34,019 nucleotides of DNA, from positions 1 to 34,019 of the forward strand of contig JAOMVH010000011.1 in NCBI GenBank assembly GCA_028356795.1, given 5' to 3'. The DNA is from Aliiglaciecola sp. (lineage in GTDB: Bacteria; Pseudomonadota; Gammaproteobacteria; Enterobacterales; Alteromonadaceae). The notes under the pieces were generated by a model, which worked only from the letters and a program-made list of their open reading frames with translations, made no database searches and was not told the DNA's origin. Shown here in pieces: positions 27,414 to 34,019 of the stretch (its first letter is position 1; the number at the start of each line of letters is the position of its first letter). Position numbers and translations under genes: made by a program.

Positions 27414-27445
27414 CCGGCCCATAACAAATAGGAAATCGTGTAATT

Positions 27446-28837
27446 ATGTTTGAAAATCTCACCGAACGCCTTGGCAAAACCCTAAAAGATATTAGTGGTA
27501 AAGGACGTCTAACCGAAGACAATATTAAAGATACACTCCGTGAAGTGAGAATGGCACTGCTTGAAGCCGATGTTGCACTTCCTGTTGTACGTGAATTTGT
27601 TGCTCAAGTTAAAGAACGAGCCGTTGGCACTGAAGTAACTAAAAGTCTTAAGCCCGGTCAGGTTTTCATCAAGATAGTTCAATCAGAGCTTGAAAAAGTG
27701 ATGGGGGCTGCCAACGAGAAATTGAATTTGGCAGCGCAACCACCGGCTGTGATTTTAATGGCAGGTTTGCAAGGTGCCGGTAAAACTACCAGTGTCGGCA
27801 AGCTTGCCAAATTCCTTAAAGAGCGTGAAAAGAAAAAAGTGCTGGTTGTTAGTGCTGACGTATATCGTCCCGCGGCAATAAAGCAGCTACAAACCTTAGC
27901 CGATGATCTTGACGTTGGATTTTTCCCATCAAGCGCACTGCAGCGTCCTATTGATATTGCTAACGCGGCGATTGACCATGCAAAGAAACAATTTTTTGAT
28001 GTGCTGATTGTTGATACCGCAGGCCGTTTGCACGTTGATGGCGAGATGATGGGTGAAATCAAATCGCTACATGAAGCAGTTAAGCCAGTCGAGACCTTGT
28101 TTGTGGTTGATGCCATGACAGGTCAAGATGCAGCCAATACAGCCAAAGCATTCAATGAAGCCTTACCACTGACTGGTGTGATATTAACCAAAGCCGATGG
28201 TGATGCCCGAGGTGGTGCCGCTTTATCTGTTCGACATATTACTGGTAAACCCATCAAGTTTATTGGTATGGGTGAAAAACTTGACGCCCTCGAACCTTTC
28301 CACCCTGAGCGTATTGCTTCACGAATTTTAGGCATGGGCGATGTGCTCAGCTTAATTGAAGAAGTAGAACGTAAAGTTGATAAACAAAAAGCCCAGAAAC
28401 TTGCCGCCAAAGTGCAAAAAGGCAAAGGCTTTGACCTTCAAGACTTCAAAGAGCAGCTTGAGCAAATGCGCAACATGGGTGGCATGATGGGAATGATGGA
28501 CAAAATGCCGGGGATGGGCAATATGTCTGCGCAGATTAAAGATAAAGCAAACGATAAGTCGTTTAATCAAATGGAGGCCATCATTAATTCGATGACGCCG
28601 GGTGAACGCAAACGTCCGGATGTGATTAAAGGATCTCGTAAAAAGCGCATCGCTGCAGGGTCTGGTACCCAAATTCAAGACGTGAATCGTTTGTTGAAGC
28701 AATTTATGCAAATGCAAAAAATGATGAAAAAGATGTCAGGCGGCGGCATGAAAAAAATGATGCGTAATATGAAAGGTATGATGCCTCCAGGTGGACCGGG
28801 TGGTATGCCTCCTCCAGGCGGCATGTTTGGTAGGTAA
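27446..28837 (+). CDS. ffh: Signal recognition particle protein Ffh
   Basis: A 463-aa SRP54-type GTPase. N domain (about 1-90), G domain (about 95-295) with the P-loop GLQGAGKTTSVGKLA, DTAGRLHVD, TKADGDARGGAALS and GQDAANTAKAF, then the Met-rich M domain that binds signal sequences and 4.5S RNA (numerous Met from about 320, SGGGMKKMMRNMKGMMPP tail with a Pro/Gly/Met-rich end). Function: co-translational targeting to the membrane via FtsY. ATG at 27446 with AGGAAA upstream. It converges on a phosphoesterase gene 61 bp away; no clear terminator is visible between them. Confidence 0.97.
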   Translation: MFENLTERLGKTLKDISGKGRLTEDNIKDTLREVRMALLEADVALPVVREFVAQVKERAVGTEVTKSLKPGQVFIKIVQSELEKVMGAANEKLNLAAQPPAVILMAGLQGAGKTTSVGKLAKFLKEREKKKVLVVSADVYRPAAIKQLQTLADDLDVGFFPSSALQRPIDIANAAIDHAKKQFFDVLIVDTAGRLHVDGEMMGEIKSLHEAVKPVETLFVVDAMTGQDAANTAKAFNEALPLTGVILTKADGDARGGAALSVRHITGKPIKFIGMGEKLDALEPFHPERIASRILGMGDVLSLIEEVERKVDKQKAQKLAAKVQKGKGFDLQDFKEQLEQMRNMGGMMGMMDKMPGMGNMSAQIKDKANDKSFNQMEAIINSMTPGERKRPDVIKGSRKKRIAAGSGTQIQDVNRLLKQFMQMQKMMKKMSGGGMKKMMRNMKGMMPPGGPGGMPPPGGMFGR

Positions 28838-28898
28838 ATAAAGTAGGGGGCAGAGTTGAACTACTGCGACTATGACCCCAACTTAAACGTTCAGCTTT

Positions 28899-30071
28899 CT
28901 AATCCAGTTGCTCACGCTCTCCATCACTCATCAATCTATAATGCTCGCCATTTTGAATCAGTAATCCTTCTGAATATTTTGTTGGAAAGCTTGAACGATA
29001 GTCATCTGGATGTTTTACATCGATGGCAAATAGCTTGTTAGCGAATTGGGCGTTAACACTAAACTGAATGGTGTGACCGACAACCAACGCTTTTGCGTCA
29101 AATTTTTTCAAAATGGCATCGATTTGAGTTTGCGATATATCTTCTTGGAAATACCCTCGATACCATGCCGGACCAGTTTTGTCTGAAACAAGCAATGCCT
29201 CTTCTTGGTTTGTGAGTCCTGGATAATAAAATTGTCGATAATATTTGCGAACAACTTCATTAATGTCAGTGAGTCGCCAACCTTTGTCGGTTACATCAGG
29301 ATGAATGCCTCCGTGCACAAATATATAGCCGTTGATCATCTCAACGCTGTTTTTTGATCCAAGCCATCGGCCTATCAGCGCATCATTTGCGAATAAATCA
29401 GCTTGAGATTTACCTATCATTCCGGCAATGGGAATATATTTGTTTGCTGCAGAGCGAAAGTTGCCCTGCATGTTTTTTATTTCATGGTTGCCAATAATAT
29501 AATGTACCTGGCCACCCACCTTTGCCGCTTCTTGTTCCAATTTGTAAACAAACCACAGCAACTGGGTAGTTGAGTCTCCTCGGTCAACTAAATCACCAAC
29601 CAATACGAGATGACCTTTGTTAAAGACCCATGCTAAGTTTTCATCGATGACATTGTTAGCAATTAAAAAATCACGCAGCGCTTTATAATTACCCTCTAAA
29701 TCGGATATGGCTACGATTGGCTGACCATCATCATAAATGGATGGTGGGCTCTCAATGTCAGCAACTAGGTCAAATTGAAACGCGCTATCATCACCATGAA
29801 AGGTAACCTCTGCAGAGACAGTTCGGTCGATAGGGTGATATTGTCGTTCAATCGAAAACCCTTGCTCGCGATTTCCTTTGATATAAATGGTTTCGAGTTG
29901 ATCTTTGGTAAAAAACACGAACGGCCCTTCACCGTCTACTTTATTAGCAAGGGGATTGTCACCATAACTAATAGAGCCGTTCTGGCTGACTACAATCAAA
30001 ATTGCGATGACTAGTAGAAACAACCCAACAGCAAGAAAATGACCAATATATAACGCGATTTTTTTTAACAT
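28899..30071 (-). CDS. Membrane-anchored metallophosphoesterase of PPP type with variant first motif
   Basis: A 390-aa protein. One N-terminal helix (about residues 8-29) after a basic KK predicts an anchor with the rest in the periplasm. A ~80-residue beta-rich spacer is followed by the catalytic domain (about 117-360) with the calcineurin-like set: D124 in ISDLEGNYKAL, GDLVDRGD (D160, D163), GNHE (194-197), VHGG (H253), VVGHT (H333). In standard PPP enzymes the first motif is GDxHG; here it is SDxEG, with Glu126 in place of the metal-binding His. The start lies 8 nt after the HAAS gene in the same direction, third in a padR-led operon. Substrate unknown. Confidence 0.85.
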   Translation of the reverse strand: MLKKIALYIGHFLAVGLFLLVIAILIVVSQNGSISYGDNPLANKVDGEGPFVFFTKDQLETIYIKGNREQGFSIERQYHPIDRTVSAEVTFHGDDSAFQFDLVADIESPPSIYDDGQPIVAISDLEGNYKALRDFLIANNVIDENLAWVFNKGHLVLVGDLVDRGDSTTQLLWFVYKLEQEAAKVGGQVHYIIGNHEIKNMQGNFRSAANKYIPIAGMIGKSQADLFANDALIGRWLGSKNSVEMINGYIFVHGGIHPDVTDKGWRLTDINEVVRKYYRQFYYPGLTNQEEALLVSDKTGPAWYRGYFQEDISQTQIDAILKKFDAKALVVGHTIQFSVNAQFANKLFAIDVKHPDDYRSSFPTKYSEGLLIQNGEHYRLMSDGEREQLD

Positions 30072-30079
30072 GGCTTTAC

Positions 30080-30649
30080 TCAGTTCTTGCTATGGAATAA
30101 TTTTAGAATTTGCAAAATTCGGTGACTCAAAAGCAGCAGCAGATAGCCACAAAATATAAATAATAGTGTTAGCCAGAGACCGGTAAATACCTCCCCATCC
30201 TCGATATATCCGGGGGATGAAATAGTACCTACAACAAAGCTATTGCCATCAGCAACGGACCAAATTCCGATAGAGTTTGGAATGACCAGATTATAAAACC
30301 CTGCAAATATGAGAATGATCCCAAGTCCATAACCAAAAACAAACATGCTGTAATATAGGGTTTTAGAGACCCCTTTTCTCACCAATGAAATAGATCTGAA
30401 GCCCCTTGGTGGAGGTGCGCCATTGAGAATGTGACTGACATAACCTGAGGCCAGTTCTCGAGGCGGGCCAAAGCCTTGCAAAATAGTTTCAACGTCAGCA
30501 ATTGAGCCTTTTGCTTCTGTTTGGTCAATGGCATCAAAAATATGGGATTCTATTTCCTTAACCACCTCGTTTGCTTCGTCCTGATTAAGTCTGGCCAAAT
30601 AAAGTTCGAGGTCTTTCAAGTAGTTTCTTAATTTGTAGTTATCAGACAT
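30080..30649 (-). CDS. HAAS-domain membrane protein linked to PadR
   Basis: A 189-aa protein from the ATG at 30649 (an in-frame TTG at 30673 overlaps the padR stop but has no ribosome site; GTGGAA precedes the ATG). The N-terminal ~75 residues, MSDNYKLRNYLKDLELYLA through ETILQGFGPPRELASGYV, match the HAAS (DUF1700-like) helical domain with its G-P-E/R-x-L-A element. Two hydrophobic segments follow (about 98-123 and 155-182) with a polar loop in between. HAAS membrane proteins are commonly encoded right after PadR regulators and are thought to transmit or respond to a membrane signal. It is gene two of a three-gene operon. Confidence 0.8.
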   Translation of the reverse strand: MSDNYKLRNYLKDLELYLARLNQDEANEVVKEIESHIFDAIDQTEAKGSIADVETILQGFGPPRELASGYVSHILNGAPPPRGFRSISLVRKGVSKTLYYSMFVFGYGLGIILIFAGFYNLVIPNSIGIWSVADGNSFVVGTISSPGYIEDGEVFTGLWLTLLFIFCGYLLLLLSHRILQILKLFHSKN

Positions 30650-30669
30650 GGGCAATTCCACTGTGTTTT

Positions 30670-31014
30670 TCAATTAGTTTTGGTACGTTTTAACAACGCG
30701 TGAATGTCGTTAACTGATTGCTGCCAACGTGCATTCATGTCAGTTAGTCGTTGCTGGCCTTGTTGATTCAGCGTGTAATACTTTCGAGGTCGCAGCTCGC
30801 CTTCTTGAACCCAGTTTGCATCGATAATGCCTTCGCGCTTAAGGCGATCCAACAACGGGTAGAGGGTTCCTTCGCTAATTTTCATAGTCTCAAACTCATG
30901 TAAGTAGTTGAGCAACTCTAGGCCGTACAATGCTTTAGGTTGCAATGCGGCAAGGATCACTAACTCCAGTGAGCCTTTGCGTAATTGCACATCCCATTTA
31001 GATTCTGCTTTCAT
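30670..31014 (-). CDS. PadR family transcriptional regulator
   Basis: A 114-aa winged-helix protein. The DNA-binding part has LRKGSLELVILAALQ, ALYGLELLNYL and the wing EGTLYPLLDRLKREGII, all PadR hallmarks, followed by RPRKYYTLNQQGQQRL and a C-terminal dimerisation helix. I use the ATG at 31014 (AAGGTG 11 nt upstream) over an in-frame GTG at 31029, which would sit inside that ribosome site. Predicted role: repressor of its own padR-HAAS-phosphoesterase operon, binding the palindrome 34 nt upstream. The inducing signal is unknown. Confidence 0.92.
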   Translation of the reverse strand: MKAESKWDVQLRKGSLELVILAALQPKALYGLELLNYLHEFETMKISEGTLYPLLDRLKREGIIDANWVQEGELRPRKYYTLNQQGQQRLTDMNARWQQSVNDIHALLKRTKTN

Positions 31015-31047
31015 AAATAACCGGTGCACCTTGATACTTGGTTTTAT

Positions 31048-31074
31048 ATTATACTTTGTAGTACAAGGTATAAT
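31048..31074. promoter_or_regulatory. 27-bp palindrome: candidate PadR operator overlapping -10 boxes
   Basis: Half-sites ATTATACTTTGTA (31048-31060) and TACAAGGTATAAT (31062-31074) are reverse complements at 12 of 13 positions around a central G. Each end carries TATAAT: one on the minus strand (31053-31048), placed correctly for padR about 34 nt before its ATG, and one on the plus strand (31069-31074). Binding here would block the padR promoter. The -35 hexamers are weak on both strands. Confidence 0.75.
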
Positions 31075-31253
31075 GTAGTGTTTAGTCTTTTACTATGCAA
31101 TGCTATTTTTACGCACATTGTAAATAAGTGTGTCAGTCGAGCTTTTGAATCAAAATTGATGGTCTAAGTGAGAGTTCTCGCCTACTTAAATAAAGCTTTG
31201 ACCACTCAGTGCAATAGTCCTTGTGAGTAATTGATTAAAACCTGCTTTTTAAC

Positions 31254-31281
31254 TTGCATAACACTTTCATTCCCGTATAAT
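31254..31281 (+). promoter_or_regulatory. Sigma-70 promoter of the rpsP-rimM-trmD-rplS operon
   Basis: TTGCAT (31254-31259) and a perfect TATAAT (31276-31281) are 16 nt apart, followed by CTCGCGG, a GC-rich discriminator as in growth-rate-controlled ribosomal promoters. The start codon of rpsP is about 87 nt downstream. Confidence 0.8.
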
Positions 31282-31368
31282 CTCGCGGCCTTGATTTTCG
31301 GTACGTTTGTATTGAAAACCGAGGAAAACAAGTTAACAGTATCGCTATTACGAGTTTGAGGCATACAT

Positions 31369-31620
31369 ATGGTTACTATTCGTTTACAGCGTGGTGGCGC
31401 TAAAAAGCGTCCATTTTATCAAGTAGTGGTTGCAGACAGTCGTCGTGCGCGCAATGGCAAGTTCATTGAAAACATCGGCTTCTTCAATCCAACAGCACAA
31501 GGTCAAGCAGAGCGTTTGCGTTTAGATCTTGAGCGTGTTGAGCACTGGGTTGGACACGGCGCAAGCTTGTCTGAGCGTGTTGCTCGCTTGGTTAAAGATG
31601 CACAAAAAACAGCTGCATAA
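31369..31620 (+). CDS. rpsP: 30S ribosomal protein bS16
   Basis: An 83-aa protein with the bS16 pattern [19 protein letters not shown] and [19 protein letters not shown]; length matches the family. GAGG precedes the ATG. It is a small-subunit assembly protein and the first gene of the conserved rpsP-rimM-trmD-rplS operon; 27 nt separate it from rimM. Confidence 0.98.
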   Translation: MVTIRLQRGGAKKRPFYQVVVADSRRARNGKFIENIGFFNPTAQGQAERLRLDLERVEHWVGHGASLSERVARLVKDAQKTAA

Positions 31621-31647
31621 GCACTGTTTAGATAGATTGAGGTATAG

Positions 31648-32172
31648 ATGAGTCAAGCGTCTGACACAATAGTGATTGGCAAAATCGGTGCACCTTATGG
31701 TGTGAAAGGTTGGGTTAAAATCACTACCTATACTGACGAAATACAAGGGGTATTTGACTATTCGCCATGGCTTTTGGGTGATGGCAAGAAAGAATACACC
31801 GTTGACCACTGGAAAACGCACAATAAAGGCGTGGTTGCGAAACTAATTGGGGTTGAGACCCGAGATGATGCTGAAAGTATCAAAAACCTTGATGTCTCTA
31901 TCAAAGCAGAAATGCTACCTGAATTGGCCGACGACGACTATTACTGGCGAGATTTGGTCGGCATGCAGGTTATGACTGATAAAGGTTATAACTTGGGTGT
32001 AGTGAAAGAACTGTTTGAAACGGGCGCGAATGACGTAATGTTAGTCAAAGCCAATTTAAACGATGCTTTTGGTCAAAAAGAACGCATGTTGCCTTTCTTG
32101 CGCGAGCAAGTCATAAAAGAGGTAGATATGCAGGCGAAAACAATCACAGTTGATTGGGATCCCGGGTTTTAA
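31648..32172 (+). CDS. rimM: Ribosome maturation factor RimM
   Basis: A 174-aa protein with an N-terminal barrel ([23 protein letters not shown]) and a C-terminal PRC-barrel domain ([38 protein letters not shown]). The YYW-x-D-L motif that contacts S19 in 30S maturation is intact. A TTGAGG ribosome site precedes the ATG. Its stop overlaps the trmD start by one base (TAATG), so trmD translation is probably coupled. Confidence 0.97.
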   Translation: MSQASDTIVIGKIGAPYGVKGWVKITTYTDEIQGVFDYSPWLLGDGKKEYTVDHWKTHNKGVVAKLIGVETRDDAESIKNLDVSIKAEMLPELADDDYYWRDLVGMQVMTDKGYNLGVVKELFETGANDVMLVKANLNDAFGQKERMLPFLREQVIKEVDMQAKTITVDWDPGF

Positions 32173-32969
32173 TGAACCCACCAGTGTCACAGCAAGAGTC
32201 GAACACTCTTTCTCAACGTTGGTTTGGTGTGGTAAGTCTGTTTCCAGAAATGTTTGACAGTTTTACTCAGCAAGGGGTGACAGGGCGAGCGGTGAAAAAC
32301 CGCTTGTTGCAGGTAGAGTTTTTTAATCCAAGAGACTTTACCCACGACAAGCATCGCACTGTTGACGACCGGCCTTACGGCGGTGGTCCAGGCATGCTGA
32401 TGATGGTTCAGCCGTTAAAAGACGCTATTCACGCTGCAAAAACTGCGGCGGGAAGAAAAACTAAGGTGATCTATTTATCACCTCAGGGAAAAAAGTTAGA
32501 CCAAGCCGGTGTCAAAACATTGTCTGAGAATGACAGCTTAATTTTTGTCGCTGGTCGCTATGAAGGTATCGACGAAAGAGTCATACAATCACAAATCGAC
32601 GAGGAATGGTCGATAGGTGATTATGTACTCAGCGGTGGAGAACTTCCGGCAATGGTGCTAATGGATGCGATATCGCGTTTTGTACCCGGTGTTTTGGGAC
32701 ATCAACAGTCAGCTGAACAGGATTCGTTCACTGACGGTTTATTAGATTGTCCACACTACACGCGGCCAGAATGTTTGGATGGAAGCAGTGTTCCTGAGGT
32801 TTTGTTAAGTGGTAATCACGAAAAAATTAGGCAGTGGCGGTTACAACAGTCGTTAGGTAGAACCTGGCAACGACGCCCTGAATTGTTAAATGACCTAGCT
32901 CTGACTGAGGAGCAAAAACGTTTATTGAACGCGTTTCAAAAAACGTTGGCGCAGCAAGATGACAGTTAA
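32172..32969 (+). CDS. trmD: tRNA (guanine37-N1)-methyltransferase TrmD
   Basis: A 265-aa SPOUT methyltransferase that makes m1G37 in tRNAs reading CNN/GG-type codons, preventing +1 frameshifts. Motifs seen: [58 protein letters not shown] and the C-terminal [10 protein letters not shown]-like and [13 protein letters not shown] segments. A longer frame starts at a TTG (32154), but the ATG at 32172 overlapping the rimM stop is the likely start. It still gives about 16 extra residues ([16 protein letters not shown]) before the usual family N terminus, rich in Ser/Gln/Asn. Confidence 0.97.
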   Translation: MNPPVSQQESNTLSQRWFGVVSLFPEMFDSFTQQGVTGRAVKNRLLQVEFFNPRDFTHDKHRTVDDRPYGGGPGMLMMVQPLKDAIHAAKTAAGRKTKVIYLSPQGKKLDQAGVKTLSENDSLIFVAGRYEGIDERVIQSQIDEEWSIGDYVLSGGELPAMVLMDAISRFVPGVLGHQQSAEQDSFTDGLLDCPHYTRPECLDGSSVPEVLLSGNHEKIRQWRLQQSLGRTWQRRPELLNDLALTEEQKRLLNAFQKTLAQQDDS

Positions 32970-32987
32970 CTAGGATGAGAGGATATG

Positions 32988-33347
32988 ATGAGCAAAATCA
33001 GTCAAGATATCATCAAGAAAATTGAACAAGAACAGTTAAAAACTGATCTTCCGAACTTCGGTCCGGGTGACACAGTTGTTGTTAAAGTACGAGTTAAAGA
33101 AGGCGAAAAAGAGCGTCTTCAGGCTTACGAAGGCGTTGTAATCGCTAAGCGTAACCGTGGCCTACACTCTGCATTCACTGTACGTAAGATCTCTAACGGC
33201 GAAGGTGTTGAACGTGTTTTCCAAACACACAGCCCTGCTGTAGCTTCTATTGAAGTTAAGCGTCGTGGTGCGGTACGTCGAGCTAAGCTTTATTATCTCC
33301 GTGAGCGTTCAGGTAAATCTGCACGTATCAGAGAAAAGCTTAACTAA
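32988..33347 (+). CDS. rplS: 50S ribosomal protein bL19
   Basis: A 119-aa bL19 with [39 protein letters not shown] in pattern, and the basic tail [19 protein letters not shown]. It sits at the 30S-50S interface. Two ATG codons are adjacent (32985 and 32988); I take the second since GAGAGG lies 5 nt before it, though the first cannot be excluded. It is the last gene of the operon and is followed by a strong terminator. Confidence 0.97.
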   Translation: MSKISQDIIKKIEQEQLKTDLPNFGPGDTVVVKVRVKEGEKERLQAYEGVVIAKRNRGLHSAFTVRKISNGEGVERVFQTHSPAVASIEVKRRGAVRRAKLYYLRERSGKSARIREKLN

Positions 33348-33379
33348 GATTTTAATTTACGCGTTATTGTTAACTTGTG

Positions 33380-33407
33380 AAAAACCCGCCATCTGGCGGG
33401 TTTTTTG
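33380..33407 (+). terminator. Rho-independent terminator of the rpsP-rplS operon
   Basis: AAACCCGCC and GGCGGGTTT form a 9-bp GC-rich stem with an ATCT loop, followed by a run of T. It lies about 32 nt after the rplS stop. Confidence 0.95.
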
Positions 33408-33613
33408 TTTTGATGTTAGCTACAACCTTAACATCAAATACCCATCCAGCTTATTTAAACTTCAACACACTTGACTAAGCAACTCTATTATCCAGCATAA
33501 AAGCAGTGATATTTAAATCAACATTCTAAGGTGAATTGGTATAACCATAAAATGAACCACTAAAAGAGAAAAACGCGAATAGTGTGGTGACTTATTTATA
33601 ATCAGTTGAAGCC

Positions 33614-33964
33614 ATGATTGCTCTCCTACAAACGATAGACCCTGGAAAGTCGCCATCAGGTGTTGGTAATGCTATTGCATTGACGTAGGTACAAAATCAA
33701 AATGTATCGAGATTAGGTTTTTGTCGAATAAGCAAATTAGAGGTTGATGAAAATGAAGTCGTTGCTCTGGATATGTCTGGCGATGGCATTGCTTTAACAT
33801 ATGCTGGTGCGGAGCTTTTCACTACGGGTGTTGATTCTCGTAACCAACAAAGCTCAGTAATAGCCCTTCCTGATACCGCTGTAGCGGTTCCAAATCCTGC
33901 AACGTTAGCATTAATGCTTATTGGTTTTGTTGGTCTAGATCTGAGCCGGAAATTACAGCGTTAA
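33614..33964 (+). pseudogene. Remnant gene with PEP-CTERM-like C-terminal sorting signal
   Basis: A single reading frame runs from an ATG at 33614 to the stop at 33962-33964, broken once by an in-frame TAG at 33686-33688. Upstream of the TAG it reads MIALLQTIDPGKSPSGVGNAI; after it, 91 residues end in VPNPATLALMLIGFVGLDLS followed by RKLQR. That tail fits the PEP-CTERM layout: P-x-P, a hydrophobic helix, and a short basic cluster (VPNP replacing VPEP). No signal peptide is visible in this frame, so the 5' part of an exported protein has probably been lost. A shorter open part begins at an ATG at 33773 without a ribosome site. I infer a decayed exosortase substrate gene; no exosortase gene is present in the window. 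The bases 33408-33613 before it hold nothing I can name. Confidence 0.6.
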
Positions 33965-33986
33965 TTTAAAACACTGTTATAATACC

Positions 33987-34012
33987 AAACGGCTCATTTG
34001 AGCCGTTTTTTG
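33987..34012 (+). terminator. Rho-independent terminator at the right edge
   Basis: AAACGGCTC and GAGCCGTTT form a 9-bp stem around ATTT, followed by further T. It lies about 25 nt after the stop of the PEP-CTERM remnant, suggesting the remnant was once a complete transcription unit. Confidence 0.85.
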
Positions 34013-34019
34013 GTTTTAC

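Larger units (their letters stand above)
31015..31368. other. Divergent intergenic region padR / rpsP
   Basis: A 354-bp region holding the PadR palindrome at its left and the rpsP promoter at its right, with a roughly 85-nt rpsP leader. Nothing else is recognisable between 31075 and 31253. Confidence 0.6.

Noticed and set aside
28352-28717. 121-codon frame on the minus strand inside ffh
   Set aside because: Antisense to the conserved, Met-rich M domain of Ffh; His/Phe-rich product is the expected reflection of that codon usage.
24992-33543. GGTGAATTGGTAT present near 24995 and near 33531, possibly an intergenic repeat family
   Set aside because: A 13-base exact match between two places is expected by chance several times in 34 kb, and the flanks do not match.
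33737-33790. Short signal-peptide-like reading MKSLLWICLAMALL from an ATG at 33753
   Set aside because: Ends at a stop after 14 codons and is in another frame than the PEP-CTERM tail; could be a frameshift relic but cannot be supported.
1-34019. CRISPR arrays, tRNA/rRNA genes, insertion sequences, phage genes
   Set aside because: I looked for regularly spaced direct repeats, cloverleaf-type sequences, transposase or integrase proteins and terminal inverted repeats and saw none.

Overview
The window is a chromosomal segment of a marine-type gammaproteobacterium, most likely an Alteromonadales member (Alteromonadaceae or Glaciecola/Paraglaciecola-like). Evidence for this is the fadI-fadJ pair with sixA further along, the corB-ypjD-ffh-rpsP-rimM-trmD-rplS block, an ECF sigma factor followed by a DUF3379 protein, a moxR-bat operon and a very large periplasmic-propeller GGDEF-EAL protein. 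Base composition looks moderate to AT-leaning. I see no tRNA, rRNA, CRISPR array, insertion sequence or prophage. The species assignment is inference.

Layout. (1) 1-1610, minus strand: ECF sigma factor and overlapping membrane-anchored DUF3379 protein, closed by a terminator. (2) 1650-10515, minus strand: a tightly overlapping operon in the order moxR, DUF58, DUF4381, batA, fused batB/batC, batD, followed after 29 nt by a DUF885 lipoprotein. (3) 11082-14647, plus strand: fadI-fadJ for beta-oxidation, with a FadR-like box in the leader and a terminator. (4) 14691-15208: two very small convergent genes (a 65-aa membrane protein and a 49-aa secreted protein missed by longer ORF cut-offs) sharing a bidirectional terminator. 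(5) 15424-22905, minus strand: a 1508-aa sensor with propeller, Y_Y_Y, PAS, GGDEF and EAL domains, and an M16 insulinase-type peptidase. (6) 23242-24953, plus strand: sixA, an unknown 59-aa protein, a GNAT acetyltransferase. (7) 25103-27276, minus strand: corB/yfjD-type and ypjD. (8) 27446-33407: ffh and the rpsP-rimM-trmD-rplS operon, with a minus-strand cassette padR-HAAS protein-metallophosphoesterase between ffh and rpsP. (9) 33614-34012: a pseudogene with a PEP-CTERM-like C terminus and a terminator.

How parts work together. MoxR (AAA+), DUF58 and the Bat VWA/TPR proteins are expected to act as one envelope-associated assembly. FadI/FadJ form the anaerobic-type beta-oxidation complex. 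PadR probably represses its own operon through a 27-bp near-perfect palindrome that also carries TATAAT on both strands. The ribosomal/tRNA-modification operon has a strong sigma-70 promoter and a clean terminator.

I did not find a clearly unprecedented multi-gene system. The items most worth a second look are the PadR cassette and its palindrome, the phosphoesterase with Glu in place of the first-motif His, the large propeller GGDEF-EAL protein that appears to lack the inhibitory site, the two unannotated-size small genes, and the PEP-CTERM pseudogene.
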